Part shown: piece after piece, positions 53,313-61,289 of the stretch | Position numbering within the stretch: position 1 is the stretch's first letter | How the letters are laid out: every line of letters starts with the position of its first letter | NCBI GenBank assembly: GCA_900542185.1 | Contig: UQMZ01000013.1 | Location: 16,552-80,551 of the forward strand | Length of the DNA stretch: 64,000 nt | Source of the DNA: an uncultured Bacteroidales bacterium | GTDB taxonomy: Bacteria > Bacteroidota > Bacteroidia > Bacteroidales > Muribaculaceae | Reading direction: 5' to 3' | Made by a program: the position numbers and the translations under genes | Notes under the pieces: generated by a model | What the model was told of the DNA's origin: nothing | The model's database searches: none | The model's input: only the letters and a program-made list of their open reading frames with translations

Positions 53313-53341
53313 AATTGGTGTTTATGGCCGAGTCTCTTCAT
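53309..53341 (-). CDS. Possible 10-residue leader peptide upstream of the TIR-SUMF1 gene
   Basis: ATG at 53341 opens a frame MKRLGHKHQL whose TGA overlaps the TIR-SUMF1 start (ATGA). The ATG with the following upstream bases GGCAAGTTG corresponds to the start codon and upstream bases of the RyR/sigma operon's first gene, so it may be a relic of a shared gene start or a coupling leader. Confidence 0.4.
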   Translation of the reverse strand: MKRLGHKHQL

Positions 53342-53362
53342 GGCAAGTTGCTGTTGTTTAGA

Positions 53363-53420
53363 TGACAAAATTAACTATTTTTTTGAAATAACAAGACGGA
53401 AATGCAATCTTTCTGCAAAA
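53363..53420 (-). promoter_or_regulatory. Promoter block of the TIR-SUMF1/CHAT operon (shared with 43720-43777)
   Basis: On the minus strand: TGCAGAAAGATTGCA (53403-53417), TTG (53392-53394), 18 nt, TAATTTTG (53366-53373). It is 51/58 identical to the block ahead of the RyR/sigma operon. The -7 box is about 50 nt from the TIR ATG. Confidence 0.8.
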
Positions 53421-53437
53421 AAAGTTTGAGCGGATAT

Positions 53438-53454
53438 AAGGCATCGTTCCTTAA
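53438..53454. repeat. Solo copy of the 17-bp core of the 15365-15704 element
   Basis: AAGGCATCGTTCCTTAA is identical to the core of the terminal inverted repeat at 15367-15383. It lies 2 nt after the wzx stop codon. Confidence 0.8.
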
Positions 53455-53456
53455 TG

Positions 53457-54899
53457 TCACGCTTGTTTGTGGCGGAGGAACCGGATGGCTTCGCGGAGGA
53501 TGGCGGATCGGGCCGACCACATCAGCAGGATGTAGAGCACGGCGGCTGTCAGTATCTTGGCAACAAGCGAGAGGTAGATATTCGTGATGGGGGAGGTTAA
53601 GAATACCGTCACGGCCATCACGGCGGCAGTCGCCAAGAACAACGGTACTATATCCATCAGGATGCGGCGCGTACGGATGCCGGCGTAGCGGCGCGCGAAC
53701 CATTGCCAGATGCCAAGCCACAGGATGTTGATGGCTACATATACCGTCAGCATGGTGGTAAGGCCGTAGGAATAGGTCAGTATCACGGCCAGGGTCTGGG
53801 CGGCGCCGACAGTAATGGTGTTCCACATGTATACCGAGGGCCTGTTTATACTGTTGAACAGGTTGCCGTACAGGGTGGCGATGGGCATGAACGCTCCGCC
53901 AACACACAGTATCTGCATTACATGTACCGACGGCAGCCATTTGTCAGTGATGGTGATCACTATAAGCTCACGCGACACGATGGCGAGTCCGAGCATACAT
54001 GGAAAACTGATGAAGGCCGTGAAGCGCAGCAGCTTGCGGAATGCGCGTATCATCCGCTCCTGATCGCCGACGGTCTGGCGTATCACCGGCTGACCTACGT
54101 TATATATCATGCCGTTGATGGTGGAATATCCCATCGTGGTCCATTTGTTGCCCTGGGTGTAGTATCCCGTTGTCTTCATGCCGTAGAAGCGGCTGAGCAA
54201 TGCGGCGAAAAAGTTGTTGTTGAAGTTGTTGAACAGCGCCACGGTCAGCTGCTTGAGGCTGAAGGGGAGCATCCCTTTAATCGTTGCCCACGAGAACTGC
54301 ATGGCGGGCCGTATCCCGGCGTAGTGCCATTGCATCAATGTCATGGTCAGTGTGTATGTGACGGTCTGCACGGCTATGCCCCAGTATGCCATGCCGGCCA
54401 ATGCACATGATATTCCGGCTATGCCGGATACGGCTGTGGCTATTATCAGCGATTTGCTGCGCTGCTTCACCATCAGGTTGCGCAACAGGTAGCCGGCCGG
54501 AGCGGTGCCGAGGCAGCCGAATACGAAGCTGAGGAACAGGAACCGGGCCAGTGGCACCATTTCCGGAGTGCGGTAGAACGCCGCTATCGGGACGGACAGA
54601 AAATAGAGAATCAGGTACATCACTGCACCCATGGCCACATTGAACCAGAACACCGAGCTGTAGGCCCGGGTGTCGGCATCCTTTATGTTGATGATGGCCA
54701 GCGTGAAACCGCTTTCGGTAAACGTTCCGGCCACGGCCGAGAAGATGGTCAGGGCGCCGATCATACCGTAGTCGCCAGGCGACAGTATGCGCGAAAGCAC
54801 GATACCGAACAGCAGGTTGAGCACCAGCATGCCGCCGTTGCCTATGCCGCCCCATATCAAGCCCTTTGCAGTCTTTTTCTTCAGTTCGCTTTCCGCCAC
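53457..54899 (-). CDS. wzx: Polysaccharide flippase (Wzx/MATE-like)
   Basis: This is a 480-residue protein with 12-14 membrane helices. The N-terminus KKKTAKGLIWGGIGNGGMLV and the following LLFGIVLSRILSPGDYGMIG are typical of Bacteroidetes oligosaccharide flippases, as is the later GNKWTTMGYSTINGMIYNVG. It should flip undecaprenyl-linked repeat units across the inner membrane. It is the last gene on this strand of the polysaccharide cluster. On the minus strand a -7 box TAACTTTG (54925-54932) lies 25 nt upstream of the start. Confidence 0.92.
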   Translation of the reverse strand: MAESELKKKTAKGLIWGGIGNGGMLVLNLLFGIVLSRILSPGDYGMIGALTIFSAVAGTFTESGFTLAIINIKDADTRAYSSVFWFNVAMGAVMYLILYFLSVPIAAFYRTPEMVPLARFLFLSFVFGCLGTAPAGYLLRNLMVKQRSKSLIIATAVSGIAGISCALAGMAYWGIAVQTVTYTLTMTLMQWHYAGIRPAMQFSWATIKGMLPFSLKQLTVALFNNFNNNFFAALLSRFYGMKTTGYYTQGNKWTTMGYSTINGMIYNVGQPVIRQTVGDQERMIRAFRKLLRFTAFISFPCMLGLAIVSRELIVITITDKWLPSVHVMQILCVGGAFMPIATLYGNLFNSINRPSVYMWNTITVGAAQTLAVILTYSYGLTTMLTVYVAINILWLGIWQWFARRYAGIRTRRILMDIVPLFLATAAVMAVTVFLTSPITNIYLSLVAKILTAAVLYILLMWSARSAILREAIRFLRHKQA

Positions 54900-54966
54900 A
54901 GTAGTTGCCGTTCTGATTGCGTTGCAAAGTTACTAAAAAAAACCATAACGACCGCTATATATAAGA

Positions 54967-55000
54967 AATGAGTGGATGCGGCATGGCGCGTCCACTCATT
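54967..55000 (-). terminator. Terminator after the SH3 protein gene
   Basis: AATGAGTGGA (54967-54976) and TCCACTCATT (54991-55000) form the stem; on the minus strand TTCTTAT follows. Confidence 0.7.
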
Positions 55001-55029
55001 ATGACTTGATGATATGCTGTATTACGGAA

Positions 55030-55857
55030 TCAGTCGGTCAGGTGGTACCTGCCGTTGTACAGATATACATAAGGGGGCTGAGGGAGAGGCTCTGCATGCT
55101 TGATCGCGAAGTCTATGATGTCGGCCGGAATCTTATGAATGTCTGTTTCGGGATAGGAGTAATCCGGATTATTTGGATCCGGCTGGTACTGAGACATGCA
55201 TGTGCTTGCTGCGTGAAAGTGATAGTAAGGCTCACCGTCTCCCACGTTCTTAAGAGATGTCGATTCACTGTCGTCGTACGTGGAGTAGCTGTAGTTGCAT
55301 GTAAATGCGTATGGGCATACCACCTTGCCATTATCGAGGCGACCGAGATAGAACGTAGCCTCGCTGTTCATATCGTCACAGACCAGGTACATCGCGTACG
55401 AGCCTTCTATACCCGGCGTATTGAGCAACATGAAATTCAGGCTGTGAGGATTGCCTGAGGGCTGTATCGGGGTGACTGTCGATACTTTGCAGTATTTTGC
55501 GCTGACCCATCCGTTGGATTCATACTTCGGGCCCTGATTCAACAGTTCTATCCATCCGGGTTGTTCCGATACGACAGGTGCCACGCCATCGAATGTGATG
55601 GATTGGATGGCACCGCCGGATTTGGTGCTCCAGTAGCCGTAATATATCACCGGACAGTCGTAGTCTTCAATCTTGTTTTCGTTATAGACCATTTTGGGAG
55701 CCGTTGTGGAGGGAGCCTTACGGATGTTTACGCCGCCCTGGGTGGTGCATTCGGCAATCTTGTTCCACGAAGGAGCCGTCACGTTGAACGGCAGGGTAGC
55801 GGCCTGGCAGCCGATGGCGGCGATGGCAGCCGCTACTGCGATAAGAGTAGTCTTCAT
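55030..55857 (-). CDS. Exported protein with bacterial SH3 domain
   Basis: From the ATG at 55857 this encodes 275 residues; the longer open frame to 56025 runs into a repeat element and is not credible. The signal peptide is MKTTLIAVAAAIAAIGCQA. Residues about 30-120 look like a bacterial SH3 domain (TTQGGVNIRKAPSTTAPKMV and EQPGWIELLNQGP, GWVSAKYCK). The C-terminal half is beta-rich without a motif I recognise. It is transcribed as a single gene with its own promoter and terminator inside the polysaccharide region, so it may be unrelated to glycan synthesis. Confidence 0.78.
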   Translation of the reverse strand: MKTTLIAVAAAIAAIGCQAATLPFNVTAPSWNKIAECTTQGGVNIRKAPSTTAPKMVYNENKIEDYDCPVIYYGYWSTKSGGAIQSITFDGVAPVVSEQPGWIELLNQGPKYESNGWVSAKYCKVSTVTPIQPSGNPHSLNFMLLNTPGIEGSYAMYLVCDDMNSEATFYLGRLDNGKVVCPYAFTCNYSYSTYDDSESTSLKNVGDGEPYYHFHAASTCMSQYQPDPNNPDYSYPETDIHKIPADIIDFAIKHAEPLPQPPYVYLYNGRYHLTD

Positions 55858-55890
55858 ACAGACATGTTTAGTTATTATTGTTATCTGACA

Positions 55891-55920
55891 CAAAGGTAGC
55901 AAAATAAATTCAATGTGCAA
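55891..55920 (-). promoter_or_regulatory. Promoter of the SH3 protein gene
   Basis: TTG (55918-55920), 19 nt and TACCTTTG (55891-55898), minus strand, fit the consensus; the start codon is about 35 nt away. Confidence 0.7.
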
Positions 55921-55996
55921 TGAACATTGGCGCATATTGCTCCCGGCCTCCCCTATAGTCCTGAATAAAAGGCCTTGTGATACAATTGACCCCGCA

Positions 55997-56110
55997 TAGT
56001 AGCGCGGGCTGTCCCAGCCGCGCATAGAAAATGACTAAAGTCCTTATGAAAAAAATTTCAATAGGCCTTTTTGCGTTTCTATGCGCGGCTGGGGACAGCC
56101 GAAGCTACTA
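55997..56110. repeat. Palindromic element copy A
   Basis: The left arm TAGTAGCGCGGGCTGTCCC (from 55997) and the right arm ending GGGGACAGCCGAAGCTACTA (to 56110) are near-perfect inverted copies. The centre holds the shared AAAGTCCTTATGAAAA motif. It lies 8 nt after the DegT aminotransferase stop. Confidence 0.9.
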
Positions 56111-56118
56111 AATAAGCG

Positions 56119-57411
56119 TTATATCAGGCTTAGCTTGATTTGCTCCACAATGTAGCGGACATGGTCGTCGGTGACCCATGGGCCGGCTGGGAGGCAGATG
56201 CCTACCTTGAACAGCGACTCGCTGACGCCGTTGGTGTAGGCCGGAGCGTTCTTGTATACAGGTTGTTTGTGCATCGGCTTCCATAGAGGACGCGACTCGA
56301 TGCCCGCGGCATCCAGCGCCATGCGCAGGGCCTCCACGTTGTCGTTGGGCTGGCAGTCGGTGGTGGCCGAGTTTACGGTATGTGTCACGCCTGCCGCGCC
56401 GCCCACTGCGCCCGTTATCACCTTCCTGTACGCCATTTCCTGACCTTTGACTCTCAGGTCCGGGTCAAGAGTTGCCGTGCAGAGCCAATAGTTCGAGTCG
56501 AACTCAGGCGACGGAGCCTCGTGCAGGGTGACGCCCTTCACATCCTTCAGCAGCTCGCGGTACAGAGCCTGCACATGTCGGTGATGCGCGATGTGCTCCT
56601 CAAGCACCTCCATCTGCGCACGGCCTATACATGCCGATATGTTGCTGAGACGGTAGTTGTAACCCACCACTTCATGCTGGTAATATGGATACCCTTCGCG
56701 TGCCTGTGTGGCATACCACATTATGTTCCGGCGCACCTCGGCGTCATTGCATATCAACGCGCCACCGCCCGAGGTGGTTATCATCTTGTTGCCATTGAAC
56801 GACAGAGCCCCGAAACGGCCGAAAGTGCCCAATACCCGGCCGTTGAATCGGGATCCGAGACCTTCCGCGGCATCCTCGATTACGGGGATGTCATAGCGGC
56901 CGGCTATCTCCATGATCCGGTCTATCCGGTAAGGCATGCCGTAGAGGGCTACCGGGATGATGGCCTTGGGCTTGCGACCCGTTTTTGCGATGCGGTCCCT
57001 GATGGCCTCTTCGAGAAGATCCGGATCCATGTTCCACGTCTCGGACTCGGAGTCTACGAACACCGGCGTGGCGCCGAGATATGCGATAGGATTGGTCGAG
57101 GCGCAGAATGTGAACGACTGCACCAGCACCTCGTCGCCCGGCCCGACACCACAGGCTATCAGCGCCAGGTGTAGCGCCGCAGTGCCCGACATCAGCGCCG
57201 CAACGCGCTTGTGCAGATCAGTAGCGCAAGCTGTCCCGGCCGCGTCACAAGGCATTGGAGTGATTTGATTCACAAATTCCTCCAGCACGTGCTCGAACGC
57301 ATCGCAGTCGGGTCCCAGAGGCACCGCCCAGTCCTCGGCCAGCGCCACGCGGATATAGTCTATCTCGCGCCCCGTCATCTTCGGTTTACACAGTAAAATC
57401 CTTTCCATCAT
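56119..57411 (-). CDS. DegT/DnrJ/EryC1/StrS aminotransferase with repeat-derived insert
   Basis: From the ATG at 57411, which overlaps the wbuC stop, this encodes 430 residues. It is a PLP-dependent sugar aminotransferase: MSGTAALHLALIACGVGPGD near residue 74, LVQSFTFCASTNPIAYLGAT, IEDAAEGLGS, and the PLP lysine in LSFNGNKMITTSGGG. It should aminate a nucleotide-sugar ketone for the surface polysaccharide. Residues about 50-67, between FVNQ and KRVAAL, have no counterpart in the family and are encoded partly by a half-copy of the local palindromic element (57219-57247), in frame. A second odd stretch (TGAVGGAAGVTHTVNSATTD near 350) may also be an insert. Confidence 0.9.
   Translation of the reverse strand: MMERILLCKPKMTGREIDYIRVALAEDWAVPLGPDCDAFEHVLEEFVNQITPMPCDAAGTACATDLHKRVAALMSGTAALHLALIACGVGPGDEVLVQSFTFCASTNPIAYLGATPVFVDSESETWNMDPDLLEEAIRDRIAKTGRKPKAIIPVALYGMPYRIDRIMEIAGRYDIPVIEDAAEGLGSRFNGRVLGTFGRFGALSFNGNKMITTSGGGALICNDAEVRRNIMWYATQAREGYPYYQHEVVGYNYRLSNISACIGRAQMEVLEEHIAHHRHVQALYRELLKDVKGVTLHEAPSPEFDSNYWLCTATLDPDLRVKGQEMAYRKVITGAVGGAAGVTHTVNSATTDCQPNDNVEALRMALDAAGIESRPLWKPMHKQPVYKNAPAYTNGVSESLFKVGICLPAGPWVTDDHVRYIVEQIKLSLI
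57219..57247. repeat. Half-copy of the palindromic element inside the DegT gene
   Basis: AGTAGCGCAAGCTGTCCC followed by GGCCGCGT differs from the copy at 58950 by one substitution and one deleted C. On the coding strand it specifies CDAAGTACATD. Confidence 0.85.
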
Positions 57412-57797
57412 TCCATTGTATCTTCCGGGGTGAGGGGAGTGTAGGGGCCGTCTTTGACCTCGAAGATGGCCGATGGTTCGATCACCTCCACCGTATGCCA
57501 CTGGTTCTTCGGGATATGTACGCCGTAATTGCCTGTGGCGGGATCCAGCAGACGGCGTTCCGTCTGGGCTCCGGTCTCATCGTAGAACACCACGACCAGT
57601 TTGCCGCGCAGCAGTATGTAGGTCTCCGCCGTGTGGCGGTGCCGGTGGATAGGCAGTACGGTGCCTGGCAGCAGCACGTTGACGAGTCGTTGCGCCTTTG
57701 CGTCCAGACTCTCGTGCAGGTTATAGTTCATGCGAAGCCGAGGCGACTCTTCGGCTTTAGCTGTAACTCTGTCGAGAAGTTCGTTATCTATTATCAT
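57408..57797 (-). CDS. wbuC: WbuC family cupin protein
   Basis: This is a 129-residue cupin-fold protein of the WbuC type: MNYNLHESLDAKAQRLVNVL, then the metal-binding PIHRHRHTAETYILLRGKL and a second strand pair with IPKNQWHTVEVIEP. WbuC proteins are found in O-antigen clusters; the reaction is unknown. It is translationally coupled to the aminotransferase gene (ATGATGGA overlap). Palindromic element B lies directly upstream. Confidence 0.9.
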   Translation of the reverse strand: MIIDNELLDRVTAKAEESPRLRMNYNLHESLDAKAQRLVNVLLPGTVLPIHRHRHTAETYILLRGKLVVVFYDETGAQTERRLLDPATGNYGVHIPKNQWHTVEVIEPSAIFEVKDGPYTPLTPEDTME

Positions 57798-57820
57798 GAT
57801 ACTCTAATGATTAGTAATGC

Positions 57821-57941
57821 ATATAGTAGCGCAGGCTGTCCCCAGCCGCGCATCAAGCACGGACCAAAGTCCTTATGAAAATTATATACTCGGCATTCTT
57901 ACATAGCTGTGCGCGGCTGGGGACAGCCCACGCTACTATAT
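57821..57941. repeat. Palindromic element copy B
   Basis: The outer arms are ATATAGTAGC (57821-57830) and GCTACTATAT (57932-57941), continuing inward with GCAGGCTGTCCCCAGCCGCG and its near complement. The centre has GGACCAAAGTCCTTATGAAA. Its right end contains the TAG stop codon of the WecA-like gene (57936-57938). Confidence 0.92.
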
Positions 57942-58904
57942 TTGTGCTTTGCGCAGATATTCCTCGTGCAGATGGTAATTGCGCTTCATGAACACGATAT
58001 ACGCGACCGACAGCGCCACGATAACTATGCCCATGTAAAGGTAATGGTTTATGGGAAGGAATACCAGACCGGCCGATATCAGCAGCTGCAACGCCATATA
58101 CAGACCCGACACCACGACATGAGGCATCTTCAGCTCGTTGGCCATCAGCTGATACGCGTGCTTGCGGTGGGCCTGTCCTAAGTTTTCGTGCAGCTGAATG
58201 CGATGACAGATGGTCAGCACTACATCCACGCCATACACAGCAAGGAACGTAAGATATGACACGTCTCCCGTCTTCAATATCAGCAATCCCAAAGCGAACA
58301 GCAGGATGAACGCTATGCTGATTGATCCCACGTCGCCCGCAAAGCACTTAGCCTTCTTGCGGAAATTGAAGAAGCAGAACACCAGCAGGCTGAGTCCCGC
58401 CACGTATAGATAAGCCGGGGCGATGAATTCTTCTTTCGCATTCAGATACATCACCGGCAACAGCACCGCGATGGAGTATCCGCCCGTGATGCCGTTGATG
58501 CCGTCCATGAAATTATAGGCGTTTATGATGCCCACGCACACTATCAGCGCTATCACTACCATCCACCAGTCGTGCCAGTTCAGGATGCCGAACTGATGGA
58601 ACATCAGGAACATGGCCGCGAACTGAGCAACGAGCCTGACGCTGTCGGGCAACGAACGGATGTCGTCGATGAAGCTTACCAGACCTATCAGCGTCAGACC
58701 GAGGATGAACCATGGGTATTGCAGCCCGAAGAACGCCGCATAGAGCCATACGCCGAACAGGAAGATGATGCCCCCGCCGCGCAGCACGATGCTGCGGTGC
58801 GAGCTGCGCATGTTTGGTTTGTCAATGATGTTGAAGCGGTCGGCGACACGAAAATATGCCAGTTCCAGCAGAACCAGCATAACGAAGATGATAAAGTACG
58901 TCAT
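57936..58904 (-). CDS. WecA/MraY-like undecaprenyl-phosphate sugar-1-phosphate transferase
   Basis: This is a 322-residue polytopic enzyme that starts lipid-linked polysaccharide synthesis by moving a sugar-1-phosphate to undecaprenyl phosphate. The family motifs are present: GLVSFIDDIRSLPDSVR (Asp-Asp near 80), NAYNFMDGINGITGG near 128, KAKCFAGDVGSISIAF near 184 and a cytoplasmic HRIQLHENLGQAHRKHAYQ loop near 236. About ten membrane helices. The last codon and stop (ATA TAG) lie within palindromic element B, so the C-terminus is set by the repeat. Confidence 0.93.
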   Translation of the reverse strand: MTYFIIFVMLVLLELAYFRVADRFNIIDKPNMRSSHRSIVLRGGGIIFLFGVWLYAAFFGLQYPWFILGLTLIGLVSFIDDIRSLPDSVRLVAQFAAMFLMFHQFGILNWHDWWMVVIALIVCVGIINAYNFMDGINGITGGYSIAVLLPVMYLNAKEEFIAPAYLYVAGLSLLVFCFFNFRKKAKCFAGDVGSISIAFILLFALGLLILKTGDVSYLTFLAVYGVDVVLTICHRIQLHENLGQAHRKHAYQLMANELKMPHVVVSGLYMALQLLISAGLVFLPINHYLYMGIVIVALSVAYIVFMKRNYHLHEEYLRKAQI

Positions 58905-58925
58905 AATATAATGCCCGGTTATTTC

Positions 58926-59102
58926 GACAGGAGAACAGTAGAACAGGAGTAGCGCAGGCTGTCCCCGGCCGCGTATATTTTTTTGACAGGAGAACAGTAG
59001 GAACAGTAGTAGCGCAGGCTGTCCCCAGCCGCGTATATTTTTTGACAGGAGAATAGTAGAACAGTAGTAGCGCAGTCTGTCCCCAGCCGCGTATAAACCG
59101 GG
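58926..59102. repeat. Three tandem 59-bp units with palindromic-element left arms
   Basis: Units start GACAGGAGAA at 58926, 58985 and 59044. Each has about 20 nt of A-rich GACAGGAGAACAGTAGAACA-like sequence, then AGTAGCGCAGGCTGTCCCC and GCCGCGTATA. The third merges with full element C. A truncated relative of the first half is at 60067-60097. Confidence 0.92.
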
Positions 59103-59174
59103 ACAAAACTCCTATTAGTAAAAATAAGACTTTGGGTTATTTCTGTGCGCTGCTGGGGACAGCCTACGCTACTA
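59065..59174. repeat. Palindromic element copy C
   Basis: The left arm TAGTAGCGCAGTCTGTCCCC (59065 on) pairs with the right arm GGGGACAGCCTACGCTACTA (to 59174). Its right end provides the TAG stop codon of the epimerase gene (59172-59174). Confidence 0.9.
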
Positions 59175-60020
59175 TATTTCTATTCGGTTCAGCGAATCCT
59201 TGAAGCTGACCAGCTGGTAATCGAAATCGCAGGTGGTCAGTTCCGGCACATAATACTGGTTGGCAAACATTTTACACAATGGCTTCAGCGCAAATGAACC
59301 GAGCCATACCAACGGATTGAAAATCCGCGAGCATATCAGTTTGCTGTTGTAATGCCTGCAGATCTCGACCGTGTCCGCGAATTCGCGGTTTTGCAGATGG
59401 AACGTACCAGTCAGGCCACGGTCTATTGCCTGCTTTACGAACTCGCTGAGATTGTCGATATAAAGCATCGACCGTTTGTTGTGCCAGGCCGGGAATAGGG
59501 GAGTCTTTTTCGCCAGCTTCGCCAGCCTCTGGAAATTTCCTTTGCCTTTGGCGCCATATATCATGCAAGGGCGTAATAAGACCACTTTAAAATCATTCGA
59601 TTCCAATTCCTTCAGACCATTCTCCGCCTGCAGTTTCGAATCGCCATAGAAATCGTTCGGATTCGGTTTGGTATCGGCGTCGATTACTGTACCTTTCAGC
59701 GACTTCGAGGCATGATAAACAATCATCGAGCTCATGAAGATGAACTGCTTCACGCCCTGTTCCTTGGCATGACTTGCAATCTCCACAGTCAGATCACGGT
59801 TCACTTTATAGTATAGAGGCGCCATTTCCGGTTTAGGATCCACATGAGCGATTCCGGCCACATGAAACACCACATCATACTTTGAGAAATCCGCCTCGCG
59901 CCACTTGTCGTTTATGGTATTGACGGTATCAACCTCATACTTTTCCGGCTCCTTGAGCAGCCACTGCTCCACCGATGTGCCGACAAAGCTGTTCGCCCCG
60001 GTAATCAGAATATGCTTCAT
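59172..60020 (-). CDS. NAD-dependent epimerase/dehydratase (extended SDR)
   Basis: This is a 282-residue protein. The N-terminus MKHILITGANSFVGTSVEQW holds the GxxxFxG cofactor motif, VVFHVAGIAHVD follows, and the catalytic pair is Tyr-Lys in DFYGDSKLQAENGLKEL near residue 125. Such enzymes epimerise, reduce or dehydrate nucleotide sugars or the lipid-linked sugar. Its likely role here is tailoring the sugar precursor next to the WecA-like transferase. The stop TAG is part of palindromic element C. Confidence 0.9.
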   Translation of the reverse strand: MKHILITGANSFVGTSVEQWLLKEPEKYEVDTVNTINDKWREADFSKYDVVFHVAGIAHVDPKPEMAPLYYKVNRDLTVEIASHAKEQGVKQFIFMSSMIVYHASKSLKGTVIDADTKPNPNDFYGDSKLQAENGLKELESNDFKVVLLRPCMIYGAKGKGNFQRLAKLAKKTPLFPAWHNKRSMLYIDNLSEFVKQAIDRGLTGTFHLQNREFADTVEICRHYNSKLICSRIFNPLVWLGSFALKPLCKMFANQYYVPELTTCDFDYQLVSFKDSLNRIEI

Positions 60021-60066
60021 TTCGCGCTGTATTATAATCGTTGTATATTTTCAGCTTACGCCGCTA

Positions 60067-60130
60067 TTTTTTGACAGGAGTACAATAGAAACAGGAGAGG
60101 TGCCATTGTAGGGACATGCCTTCGGCATGT
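60067..60130. repeat. Truncated tandem-unit relative and a small hairpin
   Basis: TTTTTTGACAGGAG (60067-60080) and the following ATAGAAACAGGAG repeat the first half of the 59-bp unit. ACATGCC-TTC-GGCATGT (60114-60130) is a perfect 7-bp hairpin. Both sit between the epimerase gene and element D. Confidence 0.7.
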
Positions 60131-60141
60131 GTGGGTGCCCT

Positions 60142-60254
60142 TAGTAGCGCAGGCTGTCCCAGCCGCGCATCAAGCACGGACCCGAGGCCTTATGATAATT
60201 CTTCAATAAGCATTTTTGCGTTCCTGTGCGCGGCTGGGACAGCCTGCGCTACTA
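60142..60254. repeat. Palindromic element copy D
   Basis: TAGTAGCGCAGGCTGTCCCA (60142 on) pairs with GGGACAGCCTGCGCTACTA ending at 60254. The centre has GGACCCGAGGCCTTATGATA. The right end provides the TAG stop of the radical SAM gene (60252-60254). Confidence 0.92.
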
Positions 60255-61289
60255 CTTTATGTTGTAGTTCAGCTTCTTGCTGACGTTCTTGTGGAGGCCG
60301 GAGAGCTTGGGGCGAAAGGCCGTGCGCAAGAGACGTCGCACTGTATGATTGCGCCGATGATACGCCGCGTATGTCTCTTGAGTCGGATCGAAATCCTCCT
60401 TGTAGCATGATTCCGGACTGACATATACGTATGTCATTTCCTCGATCAGCGCAGCCGTCTCATCCTGATCGCCGGCCACAGCCTCAATCTGGTCGCGTGT
60501 CGGCGCGATGCACGTGATTCCGCGCCGTGCGCATTCCGCAACAATGGCTCCGATGGATTCATCGTAATTGTCTATCAACGGCTGCGGATTGAAGTCCTGC
60601 CAGTCCGATTCCCCTATCTTCTGCACCGGACGCAGCTGCACGATATCGGGCATTCCTCCTTCGTGCCATAGTTTCCAGAACCTGTCACCCTTCAGGTCAT
60701 GCACGTTCAGCGAATTGACCGTATAATTTACGCGTAGCCTGAAGTCCGGAAACAGACGCTTCACCCTCGCTATTTCAGCCGTAAGTTTGCCGAACGTATC
60801 GAAATCCGCTCCGGCCATAAGATTCTCGTACACCTCGCGGGTGGTGCCGTGGAGTGACAGCGTAAGTTCGTCCAAGCCAGCCGGAACCAATACTTCCAGC
60901 GAGCATCTGCCCGAGCCTATCAGCTGACCGTTTGTGGTCAGCGAAATATACGGCACGCCATACTGTCGACCCAAAATTATGATTTCTTCCAGCCGTGGAT
61001 AGAGGGTCGGTTCCGCACCGCAACCAATCTGCAGCTTCAATGCGTATGGGAAAATTGCCTTGGCACATTCGTTAAGCTGACTTTGAGACATTAAGCCCTT
61101 CATAGAGGCCCGTTTCACCGGATCGGAGAAATAGCACATCCTGCAACGCAGGTTGCAGGCTAATACCGGGTCGAGGAACACTCCAGCTGTACGACGCCGC
61201 AGACGGAACATCGCCGCCAATCCCGCCAGCTTCACAGGCTGTGGCAATCCATGGCCTACGGCCATCTTCATCAGTTTATACAGATTCAT
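60252..61289 (-). CDS. Radical SAM protein in polysaccharide cluster
   Basis: This is a 345-residue protein. The 4Fe-4S/SAM motif is CNLRCRMC near residue 45, followed by IGCGAEPTLYPRLEE (the GGE-like motif) and SLTTNGQL. After the core comes a variable C-terminal part with one more Cys (SPESCYKEDFD). Radical SAM enzymes of this kind occur in Bacteroidetes glycan and lipid clusters, but the reaction cannot be read from sequence. The C-terminus ends AAG TAG, with the stop inside palindromic element D. Confidence 0.87.
   Translation of the reverse strand: MNLYKLMKMAVGHGLPQPVKLAGLAAMFRLRRRTAGVFLDPVLACNLRCRMCYFSDPVKRASMKGLMSQSQLNECAKAIFPYALKLQIGCGAEPTLYPRLEEIIILGRQYGVPYISLTTNGQLIGSGRCSLEVLVPAGLDELTLSLHGTTREVYENLMAGADFDTFGKLTAEIARVKRLFPDFRLRVNYTVNSLNVHDLKGDRFWKLWHEGGMPDIVQLRPVQKIGESDWQDFNPQPLIDNYDESIGAIVAECARRGITCIAPTRDQIEAVAGDQDETAALIEEMTYVYVSPESCYKEDFDPTQETYAAYHRRNHTVRRLLRTAFRPKLSGLHKNVSKKLNYNIK

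Noticed and set aside
55858..56025. 56-residue N-terminal extension of the SH3 protein
   Set aside because: It would run through palindromic element A and the promoter, and would bury a good signal peptide.
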